From Ruegeria meonggei (GTDB lineage Bacteria > Pseudomonadota > Alphaproteobacteria > Rhodobacterales > Rhodobacteraceae), in the NCBI RefSeq assembly GCF_900172215.1, contig NZ_FWFP01000001.1, positions 471,169-535,168 on the forward strand: a stretch of DNA of 64,000 nt. Direction: 5' to 3'. The notes under the pieces were generated by a model that was given only the letters and a program-made list of their open reading frames with translations, was not told the origin of the DNA and did no database searches. Both the position numbers and the translations under genes were made by a program. Positions 36,141 through 44,158 of this stretch are shown here, one piece after another (positions within the stretch are counted from its first letter, which is position 1; every line of letters begins with the position of its first letter).

Positions 36141-37453
36141 GCGATTTGTGCCTCAAGCCGGGGGTAACGCCATCCCAGAGTGACACCGCGCGCGATGTTC
36201 AAAACCATCAGTGCTGCCCAAAGTCCGTGATTGCCCAGGGTCGGGACCAGAATGAACAGGGCGACCACATAGACTGCGACCGACAGAACCATCGCGTTGC
36301 GCATCGCTCGGGTCCATGTGGCGCCTATATAGATTCCGTCGAACATCCAGCTCGCCACACCGATCACCGGTGCAAGCGCGGCCCAGAACAGATAGTCGCG
36401 CGCAGCCATCCTAACTTCGGGCGAAGTGGTCATCAAATCGATCAAGGCTGGCCCGGCCAGATAGAACAGGGCCCCCAGTGCAAATGCGCCCCCCACCCCC
36501 CATTGTGAGGCCATGACCGACGCGCGTCGGACCTGATATCGGTCGCGCGCGCCCACAGCGCTGCCGACCAACGCTTCGGCAGAAAAGGCGAACCCATCCA
36601 AGGCAAAGGCGGTGATTTCGAGGAATTGCAGCAACACCTGATTGGCCGCCAGGTTCACATCCCCCAGATCAGAGCCGACGAACAGAAACGTGGTAAAAGC
36701 CCCCGTCAGCAGCACAGACCGGATCATGATATCTCCGTTCACCTGCATCATACGACGCAACCGGGCGGCATCGAAAATCCGCGGCCAGTCGCACCATTGG
36801 TTGCCGTAAAACGCCTCTCGGCACAGCCATAGGCCCAGCGCCAATCCGGTCCATTCGGCAATCAGAGTTGCGATAGCCACGCCTTCGACACCCCAGCCAA
36901 GCCCCAGAACGAACCACAAATCCAACAGGATGTTCAGCCCGTTCATCCAAACCTGCAGGACAAAAACACCACGCGTCCGTTCGACCGCGATCAACCAGCC
37001 GGTAATGGCAAACAGCGCTATCGTTGCCGGAGCGCCCCAGATGCGGATTTGCAGGTAATCCCGCGTCAACGCCTCGACCTCGGGGCTGGCGGGGGACAGC
37101 GCAAACGCCCCCAGAAACAGCCAGACCTGGATCAGAACAAAGAACATCCCCGCCGCGCCGCCCAGCAGCAAGCCGCGCATCAGCAGAGCACCGGTTTCCG
37201 CCGTATCCCCCGCCCCGCGCGCCTGCGCCGCAAGACCCGTGGTGCCCATGCGCAGGAACCCGAAGATCCAATAGATCGAGGCCAGGATAACCGCCCCCAT
37301 ACCCACCGCTCCGATGGGTGCGGGCAGCCCCATCTGCCCGACCACACCGGTGTCAACCGCCCCAAGAATGGGAACCGTGGCGTTCGACAGCACGATTGGA
37401 AAGGCGATTTTCAACACCCGCCCGTGTGTGAGGGGCGCCGGGGCCTCGTGCAT
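36137..37453 (-). CDS. MATE-family multidrug/metabolite exporter (DinF-like)
   Basis: A 438-residue membrane protein with twelve hydrophobic segments in two MatE halves. PIVLSNATVPILGAVDTGVVGQM at the start and FSAEALVGSAVGARD in the second half are the MATE/DinF landmarks. It should couple Na+ or H+ entry to export of an organic cation or other small molecule. The substrate is unknown. Its start overlaps the stop of the upstream thioesterase gene by one base. Confidence 0.9.
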   Translation of the reverse strand: MHEAPAPLTHGRVLKIAFPIVLSNATVPILGAVDTGVVGQMGLPAPIGAVGMGAVILASIYWIFGFLRMGTTGLAAQARGAGDTAETGALLMRGLLLGGAAGMFFVLIQVWLFLGAFALSPASPEVEALTRDYLQIRIWGAPATIALFAITGWLIAVERTRGVFVLQVWMNGLNILLDLWFVLGLGWGVEGVAIATLIAEWTGLALGLWLCREAFYGNQWCDWPRIFDAARLRRMMQVNGDIMIRSVLLTGAFTTFLFVGSDLGDVNLAANQVLLQFLEITAFALDGFAFSAEALVGSAVGARDRYQVRRASVMASQWGVGGAFALGALFYLAGPALIDLMTTSPEVRMAARDYLFWAALAPVIGVASWMFDGIYIGATWTRAMRNAMVLSVAVYVVALFILVPTLGNHGLWAALMVLNIARGVTLGWRYPRLEAQIA

Positions 37454-37977
37454 CAGGGTTTCTCTTTTTCGGGCTTGGATTGCGGCATCAGAAAATGCCC
37501 GGATGCCTGAGCGTAAGGACGTGCGTGATTGTCCTGCCAGGCTTCGACCCGAACAGAGGCATAACGACGTCCTGCCCGGCTGATGAAGGCGCGGGCATAG
37601 GCGTCGCGCGGCAGGCCGGATCGCAGGTAGTCGACCGTGAAATCAACCGTCTTGGGGAACCTGACGTTTTCGGATTTAAGAATGTCCTGAGCATCCATTT
37701 CACCGCTTTCGATGCGGGGAAGAAAATAGTCCCAGCTTAAGGTAATGACCCCTGTGACCTCGAGAAACGCGGCTGTGACACCGCCATGCAACGCGGGCAG
37801 CAAAGGGTTACCGATCAGCTTTTGATCAAAGTTCAGCACTCCGGTCAGTTCATCCCCACGCCGATCGAAGTCAATATTGAGAAAGCGGATATAGGGTACG
37901 CCTTCGACAATCGCGTTCAGCGCCGCATCCCGGCGTTGTTTGACGACCTGCGCAGATTCGGGGATGGGGCGCGCCAT
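37453..37977 (-). CDS. PaaI-like hotdog-fold thioesterase 1
   Basis: A 174-residue hotdog protein. FLNIDFDRRGDELTG and LHGGVTAAFLEVTGVI carry the acyl-CoA thioesterase helix signature (HGG motif), then VDFTVDYLRSGLPRDAYARA. The family hydrolyses medium-chain or aryl acyl-CoA. Start chosen at ATG 37977, sharing bases with the stop of the next gene upstream (TGATG); a GTG one codon earlier is possible. Lies in a unit with a second thioesterase. Confidence 0.83.
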   Translation of the reverse strand: MARPIPESAQVVKQRRDAALNAIVEGVPYIRFLNIDFDRRGDELTGVLNFDQKLIGNPLLPALHGGVTAAFLEVTGVITLSWDYFLPRIESGEMDAQDILKSENVRFPKTVDFTVDYLRSGLPRDAYARAFISRAGRRYASVRVEAWQDNHARPYAQASGHFLMPQSKPEKEKP

Positions 37978-38396
37978 CACAGACCCTCCACCGTAAATGA
38001 CCCCGCAGCTGTGGCCACCGGCAGATCCTGATTCTCATCCATCGCCGTCGCCCGGACAAAGGCGACGTTGCGGGTAATGTGGTAACACGTGGCATGGGTG
38101 GTGATGCTCTGCCCCGGTGTTGCTGCCCGCATGTAGTCGATCCTCAGGTCGATTGTCGCCGTACCGCGCGGGGCGGATGGATGGCTCATAACTGCGGCAC
38201 CACAGCAGGTGTCCAGAGCAGCAAATACCGCGCCGCCATGGATAACTCCGGTCCTCGGATCTCCGACCAGATCCTTGCTGTAAGGCATGGTGATTCCCGC
38301 CTCACCATCGCCGATTTTGGTCAGGTTCATACCCAGCGCCTTTGCATGTGGAATCGCTTCGATGAACTGTCGGGCAATTGATACTTTATCGACCAT
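37977..38396 (-). CDS. PaaI-like hotdog-fold thioesterase 2
   Basis: A 139-residue hotdog protein with IPHAKALGMNLTKIGDGEAGI, GVIHGGAVFAALDTCCGAAVM (HGG motif in the active-site helix) and IDLRIDYMRAATPGQ. It resembles the PaaI/YbgC type of acyl-CoA thioesterase and differs from its neighbour in length and sequence, so the pair is probably an ancient duplication. ATG at 38396 follows AAGGGA. It diverges from a MerR regulator 113 bases away and may be under its control. Confidence 0.85.
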   Translation of the reverse strand: MVDKVSIARQFIEAIPHAKALGMNLTKIGDGEAGITMPYSKDLVGDPRTGVIHGGAVFAALDTCCGAAVMSHPSAPRGTATIDLRIDYMRAATPGQSITTHATCYHITRNVAFVRATAMDENQDLPVATAAGSFTVEGL

Positions 38397-38509
38397 GTAC
38401 TTGTGTCCCTTCGATTTCTTCTTTTATGAGCGTGTGGCCAGTAAAAGAGCAAGCCCACCTGTTGCGCTCGTTAAAAACAAGCCATAGTCTGTTTCAGAGG
38501 AGAACAGGA

Positions 38510-38878
38510 ATGTCCGACAAGCGTTTGTCATTCAAAGAGATGTGTACTGAGTTCGATGTAACTCCACGCACCCTGCGCTACTATGAGTACATAGAATTGC
38601 TGCAGCCGGATCGTGAAGGCAGGTCTCGATTCTATGGCCCGCGCGAATGCGCGCGGATGACTTTGATCATGCGCGGCCGCAGGTACGGATTCCCTCTGGA
38701 AGACATCCGCCAATGGCTGTTGATCTACGAAGATCAGGGAAATCAGGCTCAGATGGCTGCTTTTGTCGAAGTGGCTGATCAGCAGATGGTTGAACTGCGC
38801 AGTCAGCGCCAACAGTTGGACGATGCGATCGATGCGCTGCAGCAGATGCGGGACCAGACCGCTAAGTCATTGGGCTAA
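38510..38878 (+). CDS. MerR-family transcriptional regulator 1
   Basis: A 122-residue regulator. The N-terminal winged helix reads FKEMCTEFDVTPRTLRYYEYI, then FYGPRECARMTLIMRGRRYGFPLEDIRQWLLIY, and a C-terminal coiled coil (about 85-115, QQMVELRSQRQQLDDAIDAL). It has no metal-binding cysteines, so it belongs to the acyl-CoA/branched-chain group (LiuR-like) rather than the metal-sensing group. AGAGGAG precedes the ATG. Divergent from the thioesterases and followed by a paralogue. Confidence 0.88.
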   Translation: MSDKRLSFKEMCTEFDVTPRTLRYYEYIELLQPDREGRSRFYGPRECARMTLIMRGRRYGFPLEDIRQWLLIYEDQGNQAQMAAFVEVADQQMVELRSQRQQLDDAIDALQQMRDQTAKSLG

Positions 38879-39031
38879 CTCTCCGACAACCACACTCAGA
38901 ATTTTTTGCCACATGTGACAGCCGCAGGTCATCGGCGCGGATCGTGGTGTTGCCGCCACCTTCCCGGGTGTTTTCCTGTGCTTTTTCGCAATTCCGTTAC
39001 GTTACGTCTGAAAATGCGACCCTGTAGGACC

Positions 39032-39056
39032 TTGACGCAGGCGGATGCCACGTCAA
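39032..39056. promoter_or_regulatory. Candidate MerR-type operator
   Basis: TTGACG (39032-39037) and CGTCAA (39051-39056) form an inverted repeat with a 13-base centre in the 288-base gap between the two merR genes. Several further ACGT-containing half-like sequences lie around it (TTACGTTACGT near 38997-39007, GTGACGTAGCG near 39064-39074). MerR regulators bind such dyads between promoter elements. Not tested. Confidence 0.3.
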
Positions 39057-39166
39057 CTTATTTGTGACGTAGCGTTTGAATTTCGAGAACGCCAACTCCG
39101 TGTTGTAACGTGCGCGACAACTGCGCACCTGCCTTTGATAGACGCCAGTGACGAGAGTGCTGAACC

Positions 39167-39568
39167 ATGACCGAAGACCAGATGACCATTCGTGAAATGT
39201 GCGAGACATATGATGTCACACCACGCACCTTGCGATTTTACGAAGCCAAGGAACTGCTGTTCCCGATCCGCGAAGGACAAAAACGTCTGTTCACCAAGCG
39301 TGACCGCGCCCGCCTAAAGCTGATCCTGCGCGGCAAACGTTTTGGGTTCAGCCTGGAAGAGATCAGGCAGTTGCTGGACCTGTACCATGTTGGTGACCAG
39401 CAAATGACCCAGATGACCCGCACCTATGATATCGCGCGGGATCGACTGGCGGATATGGAATCCCGCCGCGAAGAACTGACCCAGGCCATTGACGACCTGA
39501 AAGAGCAGTTGCGTTGGGGCGAAAAAGTCATCGCCTCGATCAAGACCGAAAAGAAAGCCGCCGAGTAA
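39167..39568 (+). CDS. MerR-family transcriptional regulator 2
   Basis: A 133-residue paralogue of the previous regulator: MTIREMCETYDVTPRTLRFYE, then RDRARLKLILRGKRFGFSLEEIRQLLDLY and a coiled coil from about 90 (ESRREELTQAIDDLKEQL) with a Lys-rich tail. No cysteine is present for metal sensing. It lies 45 bases before the acyl-CoA dehydrogenase gene, so control of the beta-oxidation block by an acyl-CoA is likely. The ATG at 39167 fits the family start. Confidence 0.88.
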   Translation: MTEDQMTIREMCETYDVTPRTLRFYEAKELLFPIREGQKRLFTKRDRARLKLILRGKRFGFSLEEIRQLLDLYHVGDQQMTQMTRTYDIARDRLADMESRREELTQAIDDLKEQLRWGEKVIASIKTEKKAAE

Positions 39569-39613
39569 CGCACGCGGATCAATCTCCGGACATCTGAATT
39601 AAGGGAGCTTCGA

Positions 39614-41395
39614 ATGCCCATCTACAACGCGCCTAACAAAGATACGCAGTTCATTCTGCACGAAGTACTTAACATTTCCGGATCTGACATCCCCGGCTAC
39701 TCCGAGTTGGAGCCCGAGTTCACTGGTGCTGTGCTGGAAGAAGCTGGCAAGATCGCGACCAACGTCCTGCACCCGCTGAACGTGGTCGGCGACACCGAAG
39801 GGTGCCGTCTTGAAAACGGCGTCGTCTATACGCCCACTGGCTTCAAGGACGGGTTCGCACAGATGAAAGAGGGCGGCTGGACTGGTCTGGACATGCCCGA
39901 AGAATATGGCGGGCAGAACATGCCCTACGTTCTGGGTACTGCGGTGGGAGAGCTGTTCTCGGCTTCCAACCAGGCCTTCACCATGTACCAAGGCCTGACC
40001 CACGGTGCGGCCTCGGCCATTCTGGCACACGGCACCGAAGAGCAGAAAAACACTTATCTGCCCAACATGGTCAGCTGTGAATGGACCGGCACCATGAACC
40101 TGACCGAGCCGCATTGCGGCACCGATCTGGGCCTGATGCGCACCAAGGCAGAACCACAAACGGATGGTAGCTATAAAATCTCCGGCCAGAAGATCTTTAT
40201 CTCGGCGGGTGAGCATGACATGGCCGACAACATCATCCATTTGGTGTTGGCCAAGATCGTGGGCGGCCCCGAAGGCATCAAAGGTGTGTCGCTGTTCATC
40301 GTTCCGAAGTACCACGTAAACGAGGACGGCAGCCTGGGCGAACGCAATGGCGCGACAGTGGGCAACATCGAAGAAAAGATGGGCATCCACGGCAACTCGA
40401 CCTGCGTCATGAACTATGACGAAGCAACCGGTTACCTGTTGGGTGAAGAACACAAAGGCATGCGTGCCATGTTCACCATGATGAACGAGGCCCGTCTTGG
40501 CGTCGCCATGCAGGGTCTGGCCCAGGCCGACGCCGCCTATCAGAACGCCGTGGAATACGCCAAGGATCGTCTGCAGGGCCGCGCTGTCACTGGCACGGAA
40601 AACCCCGACGGCCCGGCTGATCCGCTGATCGTACATCCCGATATTCGCCGCAGCCTGATGGACCAGAAAAGCTTTGCAGAGGGCGCCCGCGCCTTTGTCC
40701 TGTGGGGCGCGACAATGATCGACAAGGCGCACCGCTCTGGCGACAAGGATGCCGATGGCTTGATCTCACTGCTGACGCCGGTTCTCAAAGGTTTCCTGAC
40801 CGACGAAGGCTATGACATGACCGTCAAGGCGCAGCAGGTCTATGGTGGCCACGGCTACATCGAAGAATGGGGCATGTCGCAATACACCCGCGATGCCCGT
40901 ATCGCAATGATCTACGAAGGGGCCAATGGCGTTCAGGCGCTTGACCTCGTGGGCCGCAAGCTGGCGCAGGACGGTGGCAAACATGTCATGGCATTCTTTG
41001 AGATGGTCAAGACTTTCTGCAAGGAAAACGCGGGCCAGAATGAAGCCTATGACAAAGCCTTCATCGAACCTTTGAAAGCTGCATCCAAGGACCTGCAATC
41101 TGCTGGCATGTACTTTATGCAGGAAGGCGTGAAGAACCCAAACAATGCTCTGTCCGGATCCAATGACTTCATGCACATGTTCGGCCATGTTTGCCTTGGT
41201 CTGATGTGGGCTCAGATGGCAAAGGCCGCTCAGGAAACACTGGACGGCGGCACATCCGACAAAGAGTTCTACGAGGCCAAGATTAACACCGGTCGCTTCT
41301 ACATGGCGCGCCGCCTGCCCGCGACGGCGCTGCACCTGGCGCGTATCCAGACCGGCGCAAACACGGTTATGGCGCTGGAGGCCGCAAGCTTCTGA
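39614..41395 (+). CDS. Acyl-CoA dehydrogenase with C-terminal extension
   Basis: A 593-residue flavoprotein dehydrogenating acyl-CoA at the alpha-beta position. [33 protein letters not shown] (flavin/substrate loop), [17 protein letters not shown] and the catalytic glutamate in [13 protein letters not shown] are all present. The extra C-terminal 120 residues are the domain found in the FadE-like 'DUF1974-free' long form common in alphaproteobacteria. AAGGGAG lies before the ATG. It opens the block ending in fadB. Confidence 0.93.
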   Translation: MPIYNAPNKDTQFILHEVLNISGSDIPGYSELEPEFTGAVLEEAGKIATNVLHPLNVVGDTEGCRLENGVVYTPTGFKDGFAQMKEGGWTGLDMPEEYGGQNMPYVLGTAVGELFSASNQAFTMYQGLTHGAASAILAHGTEEQKNTYLPNMVSCEWTGTMNLTEPHCGTDLGLMRTKAEPQTDGSYKISGQKIFISAGEHDMADNIIHLVLAKIVGGPEGIKGVSLFIVPKYHVNEDGSLGERNGATVGNIEEKMGIHGNSTCVMNYDEATGYLLGEEHKGMRAMFTMMNEARLGVAMQGLAQADAAYQNAVEYAKDRLQGRAVTGTENPDGPADPLIVHPDIRRSLMDQKSFAEGARAFVLWGATMIDKAHRSGDKDADGLISLLTPVLKGFLTDEGYDMTVKAQQVYGGHGYIEEWGMSQYTRDARIAMIYEGANGVQALDLVGRKLAQDGGKHVMAFFEMVKTFCKENAGQNEAYDKAFIEPLKAASKDLQSAGMYFMQEGVKNPNNALSGSNDFMHMFGHVCLGLMWAQMAKAAQETLDGGTSDKEFYEAKINTGRFYMARRLPATALHLARIQTGANTVMALEAASF

Positions 41396-41403
41396 TCTCA
41401 ATC

Positions 41404-41431
41404 CGGTTCCGGGGACAAGACCTCGGAACCG
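41404..41431 (+). other. Intergenic stem-loop after the acyl-CoA dehydrogenase gene
   Basis: CGGTTCCGGGG (41404-41414) pairs with CCTCGGAACCG (41421-41431) over 11 positions including one G-T pair, with loop ACAAGA. There is no T tract, so it is more likely an RNA-stability or processing element than a full terminator. Confidence 0.5.
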
Positions 41432-41451
41432 ATCCCTTTCAAGGACCTATC

Positions 41452-41664
41452 ATGCCGAAACGCTTTCGCCTGACCCGTCGCTTTCCGGTCGCCATGACCG
41501 AGGACGGCTATCGCAAACTACGAGATTTCGCGCGCGATGCTGGGTTGGACGAAGGTGAAGCACTGTCCTTTTTGTTTGAGAACTTCAACAGCGTCACTGA
41601 TGAGGAGAAACTGACCCGAAGACTACGCATCTTCAATTCCGAGCTTGAGGCACGCAAGCGCTAA
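41452..41664 (+). CDS. Small basic protein of unknown function
   Basis: A 70-residue charged protein: basic N-terminus (PKRFRLTRRFPVAMTEDGYRK), a central helix with DEGEALSFLFENF, and a basic end (RRLRIFNSELEARKR). It has no signal peptide, membrane segment or cysteine. The order looks slightly like a ribbon-helix-helix or small helix-turn-helix protein but I cannot assign it. AAGGA lies ten bases before the ATG and it lies within the fatty-acid block, which supports that it is real. Confidence 0.6.
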   Translation: MPKRFRLTRRFPVAMTEDGYRKLRDFARDAGLDEGEALSFLFENFNSVTDEEKLTRRLRIFNSELEARKR

Positions 41665-41809
41665 ACGTTCATGTCACACCAGATCCAAGGGTGTGTTTTC
41701 AGCAAGACGAACCCCACATATCATTGTGGCCGTTCCTGGATGGACCGGTTCGCCTTTCTCGAAACACATGAGTTTCGATACTGACTTTGCGCCTGGGAGG
41801 GGTAATTGC

Positions 41810-42448
41810 TTGACCATTAAGCTGTATTGTTTCGGAGAAAGCGGCAACTCCTACAAGGCTGCGCTGGCGTTGGAAATGTCCGGTCTGGACTGGCAGCCGG
41901 TCAATGTGGATTTTTTCAATGGTGCAACCCGCACTGCTGAATATCGGTCCGAAATCAATGAGATGGGCGAAGCACCTGTCCTAGTCGACGGTGATTTCCG
42001 CACCAGCCAATCGGGGGCTATACAGGCATATGTCACTGAAACATCAGGCAAATTTGGCGGCAAAACCCGAGAAGAAAACTACGACATTTTCCGTTGGGTT
42101 CTGTGGGACAACCACAAACTCAGCTCAATGGCGGGGCTGACCCGGTTCCTGATCAATTTCCTGCCCGAAGAACACCGCAACGCAGATGTGATTGCCTTCA
42201 ACCAAGGTCGTCTGAAAGCCGCTTATCAGGTGCTGAATACGCATCTGGATGGCCGCGACTGGATTGTCGGAGACGGCGTCACCAATGCCGATCTCAGCTG
42301 CTGCGGCTACCTCTATTATCCTGAACCTTTCGGCTTTGACCGCGCCGACTGGCCCCATATCGATGCCTGGCTGACCCGCTTGTCCGAGCAGCCCGGCTGG
42401 AAACACCCCTACGACCTGATGCCCGGCAAACAGCCGGATCGAGCTTAA
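41810..42448 (+). CDS. Glutathione S-transferase family protein
   Basis: A 212-residue GST. The thioredoxin-fold half has KLYCFGESGNSYKAALALEM and ALVDG-like EAPVLVDGDFRTSQSGAIQAYV (residues of the glutathione gamma-glutamyl site, QS), and the helical half ends ADLSCCGYLYYPEPFGFD...YDLMPG. The TTG at 41810 is preferred: GGGAGGGG lies about eight bases upstream and the first residues fit the fold. An ATG at 41768 is possible but has no ribosome site. Position just before the thiolase gene suggests a role in a CoA-ester pathway or detoxification. Confidence 0.82.
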   Translation: MTIKLYCFGESGNSYKAALALEMSGLDWQPVNVDFFNGATRTAEYRSEINEMGEAPVLVDGDFRTSQSGAIQAYVTETSGKFGGKTREENYDIFRWVLWDNHKLSSMAGLTRFLINFLPEEHRNADVIAFNQGRLKAAYQVLNTHLDGRDWIVGDGVTNADLSCCGYLYYPEPFGFDRADWPHIDAWLTRLSEQPGWKHPYDLMPGKQPDRA

Positions 42449-42458
42449 GGAGAGCACT

Positions 42459-43670
42459 ATGACCGAAGCTTATATCTATGATGCCCTGCGCACCCCGCGC
42501 GGCAAGGGCCGCAAAGATGGCAGCCTGCACGAACTCACTGCAGCACGCTTGTCATCCCTGACCTTAAACGCCGTAAAAGAGCGTAACAATCTGGAAGGCC
42601 ATGCCGTCGAGGACGTGATCTGGGGCAACGTGACCCAGGTCATGGAACAAGGCGGTTGTCTGGCGCGGACGGCTGTTCTGGGCTCGGACCTGGATGAATC
42701 CATCCCCGGTCTGGCCATCAACCGTTTCTGCGCGTCCGGCATGGAAGCCGTGAACCTGGCCGCGAACCAGGTCAAGGGCGGCGCAGGCGACGCATACATT
42801 GCAGGCGGCGTCGAGATGATGGGCCGCGTGCCTATGGGCAGCGATGGTGCCGCGATTGCGGTTGATCCCTCGCTGGCGATGAACACCTACTTTGTGCCGC
42901 AAGGTATTTCGGCTGACATCATTGCCACTGAATACGGGTTCTCTCGGGATCAGGCCGACCAATTGGCGATGGAATCGCAGCGTCGTGCGAAAGAAGCTTG
43001 GGATGACAACCGCTTTTCCAAATCAGTCATCACTGTAAAGGATCAGAACGGCCTGACTATTCTGGACCATGACGAATACATGCGCCCCGGCACTGATATG
43101 CAAAGCCTTGGCGGCTTGAACCCGGCCTTCCAGATGATGGGCGAACAGATGCCTGGCTTCGACAAGGTGGCGATGCTGAAGTACCCGCATCTGGAAAAGA
43201 TCAATCACATCCACCACGCGGGCAACAGCTCGGGCATCGTGGACGGCTCTGCTGCGGTTCTGATCGGCAACAAGGAGTTTGGTGAGAAATACGGCCTGAA
43301 GCCACGCGCGCGCATCAAGGCGACCGCCAAGATCGGCACAGACCCGACCATCATGCTGACTGGTCCGGTTCCGGTGACCGAGAAGATCCTTGCCGACAAT
43401 GGCATGCAGATCAGCGATCTGGACCTGTTCGAGGTGAACGAAGCCTTTGCCTCGGTTGTTCTGCGCTTCCAGCAGGCCTTTGATGTCGATCCGGCACTGG
43501 TCAACGTCAACGGCGGTTCGATCGCGATGGGTCACCCGCTGGGCGCAACTGGTGCGATGATCATCGGCACGCTGCTGGATGAGCTTGAGCGTCAGGACAA
43601 GGAAACCGGTCTGGCTACGCTCTGCATTGCATCCGGCATGGGTGCGGCGACCATTATCGAGCGCGTCTGA
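42459..43670 (+). CDS. fadA: Acetyl-CoA C-acyltransferase (thiolase)
   Basis: A 403-residue thiolase, cleaving 3-ketoacyl-CoA. The nucleophilic cysteine is in NRFCASGMEAVNLA, the second site in NVNGGSIAMGHPLGATGA, and the general-base cysteine in CIASGMGAA. Gene context with fadB and an acyl-CoA dehydrogenase points to beta-oxidation rather than polyhydroxybutyrate synthesis. AAGGAGAG precedes the ATG; the stop overlaps the cupin gene start (TGATG). Confidence 0.93.
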   Translation: MTEAYIYDALRTPRGKGRKDGSLHELTAARLSSLTLNAVKERNNLEGHAVEDVIWGNVTQVMEQGGCLARTAVLGSDLDESIPGLAINRFCASGMEAVNLAANQVKGGAGDAYIAGGVEMMGRVPMGSDGAAIAVDPSLAMNTYFVPQGISADIIATEYGFSRDQADQLAMESQRRAKEAWDDNRFSKSVITVKDQNGLTILDHDEYMRPGTDMQSLGGLNPAFQMMGEQMPGFDKVAMLKYPHLEKINHIHHAGNSSGIVDGSAAVLIGNKEFGEKYGLKPRARIKATAKIGTDPTIMLTGPVPVTEKILADNGMQISDLDLFEVNEAFASVVLRFQQAFDVDPALVNVNGGSIAMGHPLGATGAMIIGTLLDELERQDKETGLATLCIASGMGAATIIERV

Positions 43671-44158
43671 TGCCCAAGCTGGATCTCTCTCAGATTCCGT
43701 TTCAGGGCGGCTCGGCCTATCCCGGTAAACTGGCTGAGGCGACCGCAGGTCGCTTTGCCCAGCGCGTCGGCGATGCGGGCGGGCTGACCCATTACGGTGT
43801 CAACATCGTGCGGCTGGAACCGCAGGGCATGTCCTCGCTGCGCCATTACCATATGGAGCAGGACGAGTTTGCCATCATGCTCAGCGGCACCTGTACGCTG
43901 ATCGACGACGATGGCGAGCACGAGATGCAGCCCGGTGATTGCGCCGCATGGCCCGCAGGTGAGGCCAACGGCCATCACCTTGTGAACAACACCGATGCGC
44001 CCGCGACCTTTCTGGTGGTGGGCACACGGACCCCGACCGAGACCGGCTATTACAGCGATATCGACATGATGGTGAAGGATGATGAAAACGGATTCGCCTT
44101 CACCCGCAAAGATGGCAGCCCGCTGACGGCTGACCAGATTGGAGATGACAATGACTGA
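43670..44158 (+). CDS. Cupin-domain protein in the beta-oxidation operon
   Basis: A 162-residue single-cupin protein. SSLRHYHMEQDEFAIMLSGTCTLIDDDG gives the first cupin motif (His and Glu metal ligands) and GDCAAWPAGEANGHHLVNN the second. It resembles bacterial cupins of unknown role, sometimes called transcriptional regulator-like although there is no DNA-binding domain. The ATG shares bases with the thiolase stop and its end overlaps fadB by eight bases, so it is translationally coupled to both. Confidence 0.82.
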   Translation: MPKLDLSQIPFQGGSAYPGKLAEATAGRFAQRVGDAGGLTHYGVNIVRLEPQGMSSLRHYHMEQDEFAIMLSGTCTLIDDDGEHEMQPGDCAAWPAGEANGHHLVNNTDAPATFLVVGTRTPTETGYYSDIDMMVKDDENGFAFTRKDGSPLTADQIGDDND

